Source: Legionella qingyii (GTDB lineage Bacteria > Pseudomonadota > Gammaproteobacteria > Legionellales > Legionellaceae). Taken from it: a stretch of DNA of 41,873 nt. Positions 8,801 to 19,888 of this stretch are shown piece by piece. How positions within the stretch are numbered: the stretch's first letter is position 1; every line of letters starts with the position of its first letter. Location of the stretch: contig NZ_QHJG01000013.1 of NCBI RefSeq assembly GCF_003184185.1, positions 35,897 through 77,769 on the forward strand. Reading direction: 5' to 3'. The notes under the pieces were generated by a model. It worked only from the letters and a program-made list of their open reading frames with translations. It was not told where the DNA came from and did no database searches. A program made the position numbers and the translations under genes.

Positions 8801-9293
8801 AACGATTGGGAAACAGTGATTGCCAATATAATGCTCGGCTTTTGGCCAAAGCATCATCATTGGCTAATAAAGCCTGTCCAATATCACCAAAACGTCCACC
8901 TGATAAAGCAATAAGCCCCGCTGAATATTCTTGAATCCACTTATTTTGTACTCTAGGTTGCCCTTGATACTGCCCTTCCTGGTACGCTTTAGAAACAAGA
9001 CAGGTTAAATTTTTATACCCTTCCGAATTAAGGCATAGAAGAACTATAGAAGAAACTCGCTCTGGCTGTTCAGGGTCATGACACGGTAAATCACTTCCAA
9101 TAATAGGCTTAATTCCCGCATCAACTGCACTTTTATAATGCTTCACTGCTGCAAACAAATTGCAATGATCAGTTATCGCAACGGCACACATTCCTCGAGA
9201 AGGCAAAGCCTTCATTAATGGCTTAACCCGAACCAAACCATCAACCAAAGAAAATTCAGTGTGAACACGTAAATGGACAAAACGTTGTTGCAT
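5847..9293 (-). CDS. dnaE: DNA polymerase III alpha subunit
   Basis: 1148 residues, near the 1160 of E. coli DnaE. Domains in order: PHP (VHTEFSLVDGLV at the start, ITDHCNLF), palm with the catalytic PDFDIDF at about residues 399-405, and the third aspartate in VKFDFLGLRTL at about 553, matching E. coli D401/D403/D555. Then come fingers (FNKSHSAAYALVAYQ), a helix-hairpin-helix, an OB-fold (ICAQIVGIRKIVTKRGKK) and a C-terminal tau-binding region. It is the replicative polymerase of the holoenzyme. It stands alone here, facing phhB; the usual lpxA-lpxB-rnhB-dnaE-accA linkage is not present. The ATG at 9293 has only a weak Shine-Dalgarno. Confidence 0.98.
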   Translation of the reverse strand: MQQRFVHLRVHTEFSLVDGLVRVKPLMKALPSRGMCAVAITDHCNLFAAVKHYKSAVDAGIKPIIGSDLPCHDPEQPERVSSIVLLCLNSEGYKNLTCLVSKAYQEGQYQGQPRVQNKWIQEYSAGLIALSGGRFGDIGQALLANDDALAKSRALYWQSLFPNRFYLEIQRTGRPDESRYNEKLISLADELKLPLVATNDVRFLDQEDFEAHEARVCIHEGYSLADPRRTQKYSAQQYLRSADEMVALFSDLPSAIENTVEISKRCTVKLNLGNNYLPNFPIPDGSTVEEYLSHLSQVGLEERLLQIFKNKSPEELQASREAYDKRLQIELNVINNMGFAGYFLIVADFIQWAKNNGVPVGPGRGSGAGSLVAYALKITDLDPLEYELLFERFLNPERVSMPDFDIDFCMEGRDRVIDYVAEKYGRQSVSQIITFGTMAAKAVVRDVGRVLGHPYGFVDKLAKLIPFEIGITLSKALEQEEELKRRYTEEEEVKELIDLALKLEGITRNAGKHAGGVVIAPSQLTDFTAIYCEEGSNQIVSQFDKDDVEAAGLVKFDFLGLRTLTIIDWALATVNKKMAAEGLPPVDISQIPTDDEATFDLLKACKTTAVFQLESRGMKELIGRLQPDCFEDIIALVALFRPGPLQSGMVDDFIDRKHGRAAVDYPHPDLEPILKPTYGVILYQEQVMQIAQVLANYTLGAADLLRRAMGKKKPEEMAKQREIFTEGATARGVDEKVATHIFDLMEKFAGYGFNKSHSAAYALVAYQTAWLKAHYPAAFMAAVMSSDMDNTDKVVTFIDECAHMKLKVLPPSINHSMYHFTTADDATIIYGLGAIKGVGESAIDCITEERSAKGIYTDLFSFCQRLDLRKVNRRVLEATIKSGAFDDWNVERAILTASLEKALKVAEKEHQNQSSGQFDLFSLLEDESNDDKYVPCKPWSEAQRLEGEREVLGFYLTGHPADQYRREFGDFIVSISQLNPSMHKKAIICAQIVGIRKIVTKRGKKLVILGMDDSTARLDVVVFGELFESSAANLATGDMLVIEGEVAHDDYNGGVKMTANSLYDVPTARTKFARCLELRLHAGSQGILASIKSLLSAHVGHCSVQFSYSNDYAKAQLSLAPQWQVMPSDELLELLSNLLGDEQVVMKY

Positions 9294-9412
9294 AAGGAAA
9301 TTAACTCATTAAGCTTAATTGATGAACTTTAACCTAAATCAAGAGTTTTGCATACCTGCATCATCACGATAAACAAGAGCCTATAACATTGGATACCCGG
9401 CTACTTTTTATA

Positions 9413-10759
9413 TCAAATATGTGATTGATGTGGGTCAAAAGCATCCCTGACCGCATCTGCGAATAAGTTAATTGCTAAAACTAACAAAAACATAAAAACA
9501 AACGCCGCCAGCATAGGCCACCAAATCACGGGATTGCGTGCTAACTCAAAACGTGCACTGTTAATCATGTTTCCCCAACTAATGGTCATGGGAGAAACGC
9601 CTACCCCTACATAAGAAAGTAATGCCTCAGCCATGACTAGAAAACTAAAATCCAAAACCAGGGTAATTACCACAATATGCATCACATTTGGTAATAAATG
9701 TTTGCGAATAATGGTAAACCAATTAGACCCTAAGGCACGTGCCGCTTGCACATAATCCACTTCACGCAACTTCAAAGTCTCTGCACGCAAAAGCCGACAT
9801 AAGCTAGTCCAACTCGTCACCCCTAAAATGAAACAAAGCGCTAACAAACGTGCATCTGCGCTCTGAGCCAAAGTCGTAAACTGCTCGGGGTGATTGGCGA
9901 TATACACTTGCAAAGATAAAACTGAGGCGGTAATTAATAAAACGCCGGGTATCGAACTTAAAGTAGTGTAAGCATACTGGATCAGATCATCTGCAAAACC
10001 ACCAAAATACCCCGCAACAACCCCCAAAAATAAAGCCAAAGGCAACATAAATAAGGTGGTTAAAAGACCAATGACCAAACCCGTGCGGATACTTTTAATT
10101 GTAAAGTAAAAAATATCTTGCCCAATTTGTCCTGTACCCAATACATGAAATACTCTCGAAAGCTCATATCCAAGCACAACAAAAAATGTAAGGACAGCAA
10201 CAGTAATTATGGTACTTAAGCTTGTAGCACTTAAAGCAAAATGAGGTTTTAATCGCCTGCTAAAACGAATAAAAATCAGCGCCATTCCAATAAAAAGTGC
10301 TGTTAATATACTGCATTTCAATGCAGTTCCAATTGTACTCTTTATAACCTTATTTTTTTCTGCTTCGGTTTTTACCCATTGCGCAGGATAAATTAATGAT
10401 GGATAAGTTTGTTTAACAACACCATTCACTAAGGTGGATTCACTGATAAACTGCGTTAAGGCTAATGGGGCCGAATAGGTTTTTTCGGAAATCTGATCGA
10501 TTGGAGCCAAAATCCGGTCCAACACAGTAGTTGCCGGTTCTGATTCATTACGTACAGAGGTAACATGAATCGAATCCAAAACCCCAATAATAATAAAAAA
10601 TAATAAGATAATGCCTGCACTAACAGCTATGGGTTTATGCAAAATTATGGAAAAGGAACGTCTTATATGCTGCTTACGCAAGCTTGATAAAATAACCAAT
10701 ATGCTTAAGGCCAATAAGGTGAGAAAGCATTTATCAGTCCATAGAAACTCAAAAGTCAT
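9413..10759 (-). CDS. oppC: Peptide ABC transporter permease, OppC/DppC family, long N-terminal extension
   Basis: 448 residues, about 150 more than E. coli OppC. The last ~250 residues form a normal permease with the cytoplasmic EAA loop (AARALGSNWFTIIRKHLLPN), which docks on the ATPase. The extension holds hydrophobic stretches near residues 10-27, 42-62, 145-165 and 180-200, with a polar loop (about 65-140) between the second and third. A similar extension occurs in long OppC/YejE-like permeases. It is the last gene of oppA-oppB-oppC, 117 bases after oppB. No OppD/OppF ATPase follows; dnaE does. Transport of oligopeptides or peptide-like substrates is inferred from family. Confidence 0.88.
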   Translation of the reverse strand: MTFEFLWTDKCFLTLLALSILVILSSLRKQHIRRSFSIILHKPIAVSAGIILLFFIIIGVLDSIHVTSVRNESEPATTVLDRILAPIDQISEKTYSAPLALTQFISESTLVNGVVKQTYPSLIYPAQWVKTEAEKNKVIKSTIGTALKCSILTALFIGMALIFIRFSRRLKPHFALSATSLSTIITVAVLTFFVVLGYELSRVFHVLGTGQIGQDIFYFTIKSIRTGLVIGLLTTLFMLPLALFLGVVAGYFGGFADDLIQYAYTTLSSIPGVLLITASVLSLQVYIANHPEQFTTLAQSADARLLALCFILGVTSWTSLCRLLRAETLKLREVDYVQAARALGSNWFTIIRKHLLPNVMHIVVITLVLDFSFLVMAEALLSYVGVGVSPMTISWGNMINSARFELARNPVIWWPMLAAFVFMFLLVLAINLFADAVRDAFDPHQSHI

Positions 10760-10876
10760 TTTTTCTTCTCAACTAATCTCATCAATTTCGTAACCTGGGT
10801 GCAACACAGTGAAATGCGGGATTTATGGATTTGAATAAATTGCTCAATCCGAACTCCGCCCCTACCCAGACATTTT

Positions 10877-11854
10877 TTAAGATAACCTCACTCGGGGATC
10901 GGCCACCATGTAAGAGATATCAGTTAATACCAAGCCAACAATGTAAAGAATTGAACCCAAGAACACCATAGCCCTCACAATAGCAAAATCTTGTTGTTGA
11001 ATCGCATCAATCGTATAACTACCCAAGCCTGGCACCCCAAAGAAGGACTCCAGGATTAAACTGCCCATAAATAATGAAGGAATGAGCACTACGATGCCGG
11101 TTAATATTGGAAGCATTGCATTTTTCAATACATGTTTAAACATCACTTTTTGCTCAGATAGCCCCTTAGCTCTGGCCGTTTTAACATAGTCTTTGTGCAT
11201 TTCCTCCAAAAACAACGTGCGATACCAACGACCACCGGCTCCTAAACCGCTAAGAACTGCAACGGTAATTGGCAAAATAACAAACTTCAATGCTTCAAAA
11301 CCACCGTCGTACCCTGAAATGGGCACAAGACGCAATAATTTCCCAAAAAGATATTGGCCACCAATAATATAAAATAAACTGGATATCGACATTAAAATAA
11401 TACACAGCACCACGCCAGTTAAATCAAGGTAAGTTCCTCTAAAAAAAGCCATGGCCATAGCCACAATAATATTAGCAACAATATCCAGTAATAAAACTGG
11501 GAATGCAATTGAAAGACTGGGCCACATTCTATAGGTAATATCCTCACTGATATCTCGTCCAGAATCAGAGACACCAAAGTCAAAAGTAAAGAGTTTCATT
11601 GATTTTTGAAAAAACAATGTCGCTTGTATTTTGTGGATCCCTGTTTTTTGTTCATTATAAAATAAGGGTAAATTATAACCATGTGCTGTTTTCCAATCAT
11701 CGATCACTTGCTGCTCGACATGTTTCTGCCCTAAATGCATCCGCGCAATGTCATCAGGTGTATTCACCATAAAAAATAAAATAAAGGTAATGAGATTAAT
11801 TCCAAGAAGAATAGGAATCGAATAAGCCAATCGACGGAATAAATATTTGATCAT
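10877..11854 (-). CDS. oppB: Peptide ABC transporter permease, OppB/DppB family
   Basis: 325 residues with the typical OppB start MIKYLFRRLAYSIPILLGI, a periplasmic segment with the family-type HGYNLPLF pattern, about six membrane helices, and the EAA loop YVKTARAKGLSEQKVMFKHV ahead of LKNAMLPI. It forms the inner-membrane channel with OppC. The start overlaps the oppA stop as ATGA, so binding protein and permease are translationally coupled. The ending VADPRVRLS is characteristic of this family. Confidence 0.93.
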   Translation of the reverse strand: MIKYLFRRLAYSIPILLGINLITFILFFMVNTPDDIARMHLGQKHVEQQVIDDWKTAHGYNLPLFYNEQKTGIHKIQATLFFQKSMKLFTFDFGVSDSGRDISEDITYRMWPSLSIAFPVLLLDIVANIIVAMAMAFFRGTYLDLTGVVLCIILMSISSLFYIIGGQYLFGKLLRLVPISGYDGGFEALKFVILPITVAVLSGLGAGGRWYRTLFLEEMHKDYVKTARAKGLSEQKVMFKHVLKNAMLPILTGIVVLIPSLFMGSLILESFFGVPGLGSYTIDAIQQQDFAIVRAMVFLGSILYIVGLVLTDISYMVADPRVRLS

Positions 11855-14019
11855 GATATAAGCTTCCTTTCTGCTGGTTTTCTCTCTTTCTTGTAATATG
11901 CAACTACCAAAGGAAGAACTAGGATTAGATTAAGCACAAACAACATACCCAATGGCCAAAATACAGGTTGGTTCCAGATTAATCTCAATTTATTGCGTTC
12001 CGGCACATTGACAGCAATATATTTTAAAGTTGCAGAAAGCATAGTATTGGGTTTAACGTGTGAAACCCAGTCCTGGGATAAAACAAGCTCTTCAGGATGT
12101 ATCCCCCAAATCCATGGTGCATCACTTCGAACAATCTGAAGCATCTCATCAATAATCTGCTGTCTTTGTTCATCATTTTTCCTATTTTTCATTAAATTAA
12201 AGAGGCGATCAAATTCAGGATTTTGATAATTTGCAGCATTTTCACCACTAAACTTCACCTTGCCATTGGCACCATACAATTGAAATAAAAAGTTTTCAGG
12301 ATCTGGATAATCTGCCACCCACCCCCAACTAAAGATTTGTGTATCGCCAGTGCGCATTTTTTCCTGAAAACGATTATATAAGGTTGCACGTACATTCAAA
12401 TCAATGCCTATCTGGGCAAATTGTTTACGCATCCAATCAAATAATGATTTGTCCTGAGGGGCACCTGATGTCGTCACATCATAATGTAAAATTAAATGAT
12501 TTCCAGTAGCCGGATCAACTCCATCAGGATAGCCAGCTTCAACCATAAGTTTTTTGGCGTCGCTTATGGGGCGTCGTTCTACCTCTCCATTCTTCCATTC
12601 ATAAACATAAGGATTAATTCCATCTTTACCGTCCTTATAGCCAAAAATTCCGGGAGGAATCGGTCCTTGAGCAGCAATACCTCGGCCATTGTGAAAAATT
12701 GCTATATTTTCATCATAGTTTACCGCGATTGAAATTGCTCTTCTTAACTTGCGCGCACGCTCACTGGATCCACCTACTACTTTGTCTAGCATATTAAAGC
12801 CCATATAGTATGTAGTAGGTTGTAATTCTTCCGTGAGATACATATGTTTTTTTTGCATCTCGGGTGATAGTTCAGCATTTCCATATCGATTCGTATGGAT
12901 AGCCTGATCAAAACTGTCCGCACCCACTACCGAATTATCATAGTAACCTTGCAAGAATTTATTCCATCGAGGAATAGATTCTTTTTCAAGAGTAAAAACT
13001 GCTTTTTCAATTAAAGGTAAACGTTTGCCTGCATTATCCAAATATCCTAATTTCCTATCTTCATCAGAACCTATACTTGGATAATACTCTTCGCGAAAAT
13101 TTGGATTTTTTTGTAATACCATGCTTCGATTGGGATTGTTTTTAATTAACATAAAAGGACCAGTACCTACCGGAAACCAACTTAAAGTAATGTTATTGTC
13201 CAACATGCCCGGTTGAGAATAAAAAAAATCAGCTTCCCATGGAACTGGTGAAAAAAAACTCATAGCCAACCAAAATAGAAATTGGGTGTATTCTCCCTTT
13301 AATGTGATCTCAAACGAATAATCATCTATTTTTTTAAGACCTTTTAGAGGATATTTACGCAGATCAATGTATTTATTATCTTTAGGTAATGTCTGTCCAT
13401 ATTCAGCAAAACCTACAATATAGTCATTCATTAAACCATAAATAGGGGAACTTAATTGAGGATTGGCCAAGCGCTTTATTTGGTAAATATAATCATCAAC
13501 AATCAATTCTCGTGTGCCAGTATGCTTAAAATCTGATAATTGATTAATACCTTCGTCATCTAAATATTCAGGAGTTACATGATGATAAAGGTACGCACCT
13601 TTATTGTCCTTAGCAAACGCCGGATGAGGTTGGTAATAAATTCCTTTTTTAATATTTACTGTATAAACGCTAAAAGCAGGTGTTTGCTGACTGTTTTCAG
13701 ATAATGGATTTCCTTGTGCATCAAGGTATCTTAACTGGGGCATTTGTGTGGCTATTAATGGAATTAATTGATATGGCCTTTGTAAATAATCATACTGCAA
13801 CAAAGGTTCATATATTTGAGCAACAAAAATAGACTCATTTGATGAATAAGAGAGCGCTGGATCCAGAGTTTTAGGTTGCTCAGAAAATGATGAATAATAA
13901 ATATTTTCTTTCGATTGCTCTTGAGGATATGGATTATTTAAAACCCAGGACCAAGCATAAGCGAAGCTAAAATTTTTTAAAAGCAGAACAATCAGAACTA
14001 TTCGCTGTATACGATTCAA
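11851..14019 (-). CDS. oppA: Peptide-binding protein (SBP_bac_5 family) with C-terminal membrane anchor
   Basis: 722 residues, much longer than E. coli OppA (543). There is a signal peptide (VLIVLLLKNFSFAYA), then the extracellular solute-binding family 5 fold: SFSEQPKTLDPALSYSSNES near the start, FPVGTGPFMLIKN in the middle, and FSWGWVADYPDPENFLFQL toward the end. Unusually, it ends with a hydrophobic helix (PLGMLFVLNLILVLPLVVAYY) followed by a basic tail, so it should stay anchored in the inner membrane. The start codon is TTG at 14019, preceded by AAGGA. It is first in the oppABC operon. Whether it binds peptides or another ligand is open. Confidence 0.88.
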   Translation of the reverse strand: MNRIQRIVLIVLLLKNFSFAYAWSWVLNNPYPQEQSKENIYYSSFSEQPKTLDPALSYSSNESIFVAQIYEPLLQYDYLQRPYQLIPLIATQMPQLRYLDAQGNPLSENSQQTPAFSVYTVNIKKGIYYQPHPAFAKDNKGAYLYHHVTPEYLDDEGINQLSDFKHTGTRELIVDDYIYQIKRLANPQLSSPIYGLMNDYIVGFAEYGQTLPKDNKYIDLRKYPLKGLKKIDDYSFEITLKGEYTQFLFWLAMSFFSPVPWEADFFYSQPGMLDNNITLSWFPVGTGPFMLIKNNPNRSMVLQKNPNFREEYYPSIGSDEDRKLGYLDNAGKRLPLIEKAVFTLEKESIPRWNKFLQGYYDNSVVGADSFDQAIHTNRYGNAELSPEMQKKHMYLTEELQPTTYYMGFNMLDKVVGGSSERARKLRRAISIAVNYDENIAIFHNGRGIAAQGPIPPGIFGYKDGKDGINPYVYEWKNGEVERRPISDAKKLMVEAGYPDGVDPATGNHLILHYDVTTSGAPQDKSLFDWMRKQFAQIGIDLNVRATLYNRFQEKMRTGDTQIFSWGWVADYPDPENFLFQLYGANGKVKFSGENAANYQNPEFDRLFNLMKNRKNDEQRQQIIDEMLQIVRSDAPWIWGIHPEELVLSQDWVSHVKPNTMLSATLKYIAVNVPERNKLRLIWNQPVFWPLGMLFVLNLILVLPLVVAYYKKERKPAERKLIS

Positions 14020-14172
14020 AAAAATATCCTTATCTAAAGCCGCCTCAAGGAACGACCAATTAGTACCAAAAAAATCTTCTCTTAATATGAGAGAGTGAAA
14101 TGAGCGTCATAATCAATGCCCTCATCCAAAACCAAATGACTTTTTAACCGCCATTAAGTTAAATAATTTGTC

Positions 14173-14192
14173 ATTCCCGCGCAGACGGGAAT
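14173..14192. repeat. Short palindromic repeat in the oppA-ligA gap
   Basis: ATTCCCG (14173-14179) and CGGGAAT (14186-14192) form a 7-bp stem around a six-base loop. The GTCATTCCCGCG...CGGGAAT form resembles dispersed intergenic palindromes of many proteobacteria. It may end ligA transcription. The rest of the 285-base gap (14020-14304) holds a weak hairpin AGGCTTCAGCCT at 14227-14238, which on the minus strand is followed by TTTTT, and presumably the oppA promoter. Confidence 0.5.
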
Positions 14193-14304
14193 CTAACCTC
14201 AACCCTATCCCTTCTCTTTATTAGAAAAAGGCTTCAGCCTATGCTTTATTAAAATGACAATAGCGGAACCTTCTCCATGGGAAAAGAGAAATTTCAGGCC
14301 CTTA

Positions 14305-16326
<2,022 letters not shown>

Positions 16327-16460
16327 TCATTTCCATCCATAATTCAAACCAAGAAGTCATTGTCTCCAAGATTCTGTGTCTTCACTCAGTTATGCATCAA
16401 TTTATAACCTTACAGGTAGTTAGCAATGATCCTAAAACATTAGTTTATCATTAAAAAATA

Positions 16461-16469
16461 TGCTATAGA
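16461..16469 (+). promoter_or_regulatory. Extended -10 promoter element for the secreted hydrolase
   Basis: TGCTATAGA at 16461-16469 is an extended -10 (TG-N-TATAGA), 38 bases before the proposed ATG. No good -35 is visible, as is common for extended -10 promoters. It lies in the 180-base gap between divergent ligA and the hydrolase gene. Confidence 0.4.
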
Positions 16470-16506
16470 TACATATCGATTCAACTGGAACCGAGGCGTG
16501 ATAAAA

Positions 16507-17412
16507 ATGGATTTTAAACGTATCTTAGTCGCAGTATTTTTACTTGCATCCGCTACATTAACTTATGCCCTTTCACAGTCTCATGGATATGGCAATTTAG
16601 GTATTGCTTTTGTTCATGGAACAAATGATCACCGAGAAGATGCCGAGGGTGATTATTGGAAAACTGATTTCATCCAAAATATTGCTCAAGCACTTCCTAA
16701 TCCTGAAAATTACTATGTAGTCCATTGTGATTACAGCAAATATATGTGGGATGAAGATGCGGCGGGTTGTACTGCAAATCAGTTATTAGATTTTATAAAT
16801 CATAAAAAAATTGACTCCCTGATTCTCTATACGCATTCCAATGGCGGAAATGTAATGCGCTGGATTCTCTCGAACCCAACCTATGACAAACGATACATGC
16901 ATTTAAAAAGCAAAATTAAGAAAATTGTCGCATTAGCTCCTTCAAGTGAAGGAACCCCTCTCGCTGATATGCTCCTTAACGGCGGCATTTTTGAAGCCAG
17001 CTTGAGTTGGTTATTAGGATATACAGGAGATGCTGTAAAGCAACAACGTGTGGGTGACATGCATATCTACAACGAAGAGCTCTTATTTGGCACTAAAAAT
17101 CGCCCCTCCTTACCCATACCTTTTAATTCAGTGATAGGTACTGATGTCATCTCATCACCTTTATCTTCAGCCAGTTACTGTAACGGTTATTTACTCAACA
17201 GTAGTTTAAGGCTTGCTAAAATCTATTTGGATTCTTGTGCGGATGGTTTTTTAAATTGCAGTTCCCAAACTGCTGCAGGATCGGTTTGGTTTTACGATAA
17301 AGAAAAAACTGATGATCAAACAACACTGAGTCATAACCAAAGTCGTCACTCATGCTTTGGGCTGGATAAAATACTGATTTCTGCATTAGATTCAGAAGGA
17401 GCTGCACTATGA
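16507..17412 (+). CDS. Secreted alpha/beta-hydrolase (lipase-like)
   Basis: 301 residues from the ATG at 16507; a GTG at 16498 is in frame, but the GAGG at 16493-16496 suits the ATG better. A Sec signal peptide (ILVAVFLLASATLTYA) is followed by the hydrolase strand-loop AFVHGTNDH and the nucleophile elbow THSNGGN, a G-x-S-x-G variant with His before Ser. VALAPSSEGTPL resembles the strand after the nucleophile in lipases; the acid and histidine (for example H327-type near the C-terminal SRHSCFGL) cannot be assigned firmly. Several cysteines suggest disulfides after export. The stop overlaps the next exported protein by ATGA. A type II secretion substrate acting on lipid or ester is inferred. 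Confidence 0.75.
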   Translation: MDFKRILVAVFLLASATLTYALSQSHGYGNLGIAFVHGTNDHREDAEGDYWKTDFIQNIAQALPNPENYYVVHCDYSKYMWDEDAAGCTANQLLDFINHKKIDSLILYTHSNGGNVMRWILSNPTYDKRYMHLKSKIKKIVALAPSSEGTPLADMLLNGGIFEASLSWLLGYTGDAVKQQRVGDMHIYNEELLFGTKNRPSLPIPFNSVIGTDVISSPLSSASYCNGYLLNSSLRLAKIYLDSCADGFLNCSSQTAAGSVWFYDKEKTDDQTTLSHNQSRHSCFGLDKILISALDSEGAAL

Positions 17413-18590
17413 GAACCACTCTTACTTTTCTGTCTTTATTTTGTTGCGCGCAAGTTAACGCGTTCACTTTACCGCAAAATCCAGTTAAATCTTATGATTG
17501 TGAAATTTGCGATACTTTATCTCATGACAACCTACAGGATCACTGGAGCATAGCAGCAACTTCCTTGAATAAAAGAAAAAGCAACATTCAAAAAAGTTAC
17601 AGTTATGAACAAAGCGTTACTGCTGCCCAATTACAAAAAGGTGTTATCTTACCTATTCAAGCACCAGAAGCTGTGATACGCATTATTCCTTTGCAAAAAA
17701 ATAAATCCATACCTGAATTAGAACTAAAAAGTGCCTCTGGTAATTTCATGAGTTTAAAAGAGGCATCTTCTCTATATAGTCAAGATGAAGCCATAGATGA
17801 ATCGCTGAGAATCGGATCACATCAGGCCATGCTGCAAATCAAACCAGAATTAGGAGCTGGTAATTTCATAATCAAAAGCAACACAACAGATTCTGCAAAT
17901 GAAGCAGATAATTATCTAATTTATGTTTTTGAAAAATACTCTTTGATTTATTTACAAATCGAGCCGTCTGCATTGCAATATCAATATGGAGATCAATTTA
18001 ACGCACTCATTACATTAAAGGATAATATAACATCCTATCCTGCAGATGATATCAATGCTTCCTTAATAGGCCCTGATAACCAGACAATCCCTCTTAAATT
18101 AAAAAAAGTAAAGCGCAACCAATTCCAGGCCAGCGCCCTTTTATCCTCTGATGAGAGTGCTCCTGGAGTAAATTGGTATATCGATGTTGATGTATTGTGC
18201 GAACTTAGTGACAATAGCCTCATACATCGCACTGGACGCGCCGCTTTTTCCTATGCAATTCCATCTGCCAGTCTAGTTAGCATCAAGAAAATTTCATCCG
18301 CTCCTTTAACTCTAGCTGCTACGGTAGAGGTTGCTACAGCAAGTAGGTATGCTTTACAAAGCGTTTTATACAAGAAAAACTCAAAGGGAGAGAATATTCC
18401 TATTGAAACAGCCCAGAGTGCCCAATGGCTCGAACCAGGAAAGCAAATAATTAAATTTAGTTTTGACAATTCTGCACATTTAGCAGAGGATCTGCTCTCT
18501 GTTGGTTATTTGCACCTGACTGATTATGGGCAATTAAAACCAGTGTATCAATATGATCAACCGATTAAACTCAGTCAACTTTTGGACTAA
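17409..18590 (+). CDS. Exported protein of unknown function, translationally coupled to the hydrolase
   Basis: 393 residues with a signal peptide (TLTFLSLFCCAQVNA) and a predominantly beta-type sequence that suggests Ig-like domains. A CEIC pair lies near the mature N-terminus. The layout recalls the DUF4785-type exported proteins known from Legionella, but I cannot confirm membership by eye. The gene starts inside the hydrolase stop (ATGA) and rmuC begins four bases after its stop, so the three genes are one transcription unit. It may be a chaperone, cofactor or co-secreted partner of the hydrolase; that is inference from coupling only. Confidence 0.6.
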   Translation: MRTTLTFLSLFCCAQVNAFTLPQNPVKSYDCEICDTLSHDNLQDHWSIAATSLNKRKSNIQKSYSYEQSVTAAQLQKGVILPIQAPEAVIRIIPLQKNKSIPELELKSASGNFMSLKEASSLYSQDEAIDESLRIGSHQAMLQIKPELGAGNFIIKSNTTDSANEADNYLIYVFEKYSLIYLQIEPSALQYQYGDQFNALITLKDNITSYPADDINASLIGPDNQTIPLKLKKVKRNQFQASALLSSDESAPGVNWYIDVDVLCELSDNSLIHRTGRAAFSYAIPSASLVSIKKISSAPLTLAATVEVATASRYALQSVLYKKNSKGENIPIETAQSAQWLEPGKQIIKFSFDNSAHLAEDLLSVGYLHLTDYGQLKPVYQYDQPIKLSQLLD

Positions 18591-18593
18591 TGA

Positions 18594-19817
18594 ATGCAAT
18601 TTTTATCTTCAATTACCTTACTTGAGGGCGTAGCATGTGTTTTAGCCCTTCAATTTTTAATCTTAATTTGGCTTTTGTTAAACCAAAGTCAGCAAAAAAA
18701 ACTGAGTAGACAGTTAAATGAAAAGACTCTTGAGGCCTTTACCATGCAACTGCACCAAGTGCACTTGGATGTAAGTGACAAAATTGCCCAAGGACAATTA
18801 ATGACGCAACAACTAATCCATGATACGGTCCAAAAGCAAATGACCGATGTTCGGGAGCAAATGAGTCATAGTTTCAAACAACATGCTAGCTCCCTGACCT
18901 CCCATTTACAGCTGCTTACCGAAGAAATTCGCAATCATCTCCATGGTTTAACCCAACAAGTTAATCATAAATTAACTGAAGGCTTTGAAAAAACTTCTTC
19001 TACCTTTATCGATGTAGTGAAACGGTTAACGATCATTGATGAAGCGCAAAAGAAAATCACTGAATTATCGAATCATGTAGTTAGTTTGCAAGATGTATTA
19101 GTCGATAAAAAAGCGCGAGGAGCTTTTGGTGAAGTACAACTGGCAACACTTATTAGTAATATGATTCCTCCCAATCATTTTGCAATGCAGTATACATTAA
19201 GCAATCAGAAACGTGCCGATTGCATTTTATTTTTGCCTGAACCTACAGGTAATGTTGTTATTGATGCTAAATTTCCTTTGGAAACCTACCAACGACTGAT
19301 TAGTACAGATGCAGGTTCAGTCGAAAAGAAATCGTTGCAACAGCAATTTCGTCAGGATATTCAAAAACATATTAAAGACATAGCAGAAAAATACATCATT
19401 CCCAATGAAACTACTGATGGCGCCATGATGTTTATTCCAGCAGAATCCATTTTTGCAGAAATCCATGCCAATTATCCAGACTTAATTTCGCTATCTCAAA
19501 GATTAAAAGTATGGCTTGTTTCCCCAAGTACATTAATGGCAGTACTTACTACCGCTAAAGCGGTACTCAAAGATGATGCTACTCGCAAACAAGTTCACAT
19601 TATACAAAAACATCTACAGGCTTTGGCAGATGATTTCCAACGGTTTGAAAAAAGAATGGATAAGCTCTCCAAACATATTAATTTGGCACATCAAGATGTC
19701 AGTGAAGTAAATACTTCTGCTAAAAAAATTACATCGCGCTTCCAAAAAATTGAGTCAGTAGACATCGAATTAGATGAGTTGGAACTCATTGAAACGGATA
19801 CAACAAATGATGCATAA
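18594..19817 (+). CDS. rmuC: RmuC family protein (DNA recombination-limiting)
   Basis: 407 residues: an N-terminal hydrophobic anchor (VACVLALQFLILIWLLL), a long coiled coil over about residues 30-170, then the conserved nuclease-like RmuC core, with KARGAFGEVQLATLI, RADCILFLP, VVIDAKFPLETYQ and MMFIPAESIFAEI. RmuC limits inversions at short inverted repeats and carries a PD-(D/E)xK-like core (the D in VIDAKFP is a visible candidate). It starts four bases after the exported-protein gene, without a strong Shine-Dalgarno, suggesting coupling. Family assignment is firm. Confidence 0.95.
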   Translation: MQFLSSITLLEGVACVLALQFLILIWLLLNQSQQKKLSRQLNEKTLEAFTMQLHQVHLDVSDKIAQGQLMTQQLIHDTVQKQMTDVREQMSHSFKQHASSLTSHLQLLTEEIRNHLHGLTQQVNHKLTEGFEKTSSTFIDVVKRLTIIDEAQKKITELSNHVVSLQDVLVDKKARGAFGEVQLATLISNMIPPNHFAMQYTLSNQKRADCILFLPEPTGNVVIDAKFPLETYQRLISTDAGSVEKKSLQQQFRQDIQKHIKDIAEKYIIPNETTDGAMMFIPAESIFAEIHANYPDLISLSQRLKVWLVSPSTLMAVLTTAKAVLKDDATRKQVHIIQKHLQALADDFQRFEKRMDKLSKHINLAHQDVSEVNTSAKKITSRFQKIESVDIELDELELIETDTTNDA

Positions 19818-19888
19818 ATGAGATCTAAAAGTTTCGTAACATGGGTACAGAAAACTGAATATACTCCTCACTTATATAGAGAAAATAT

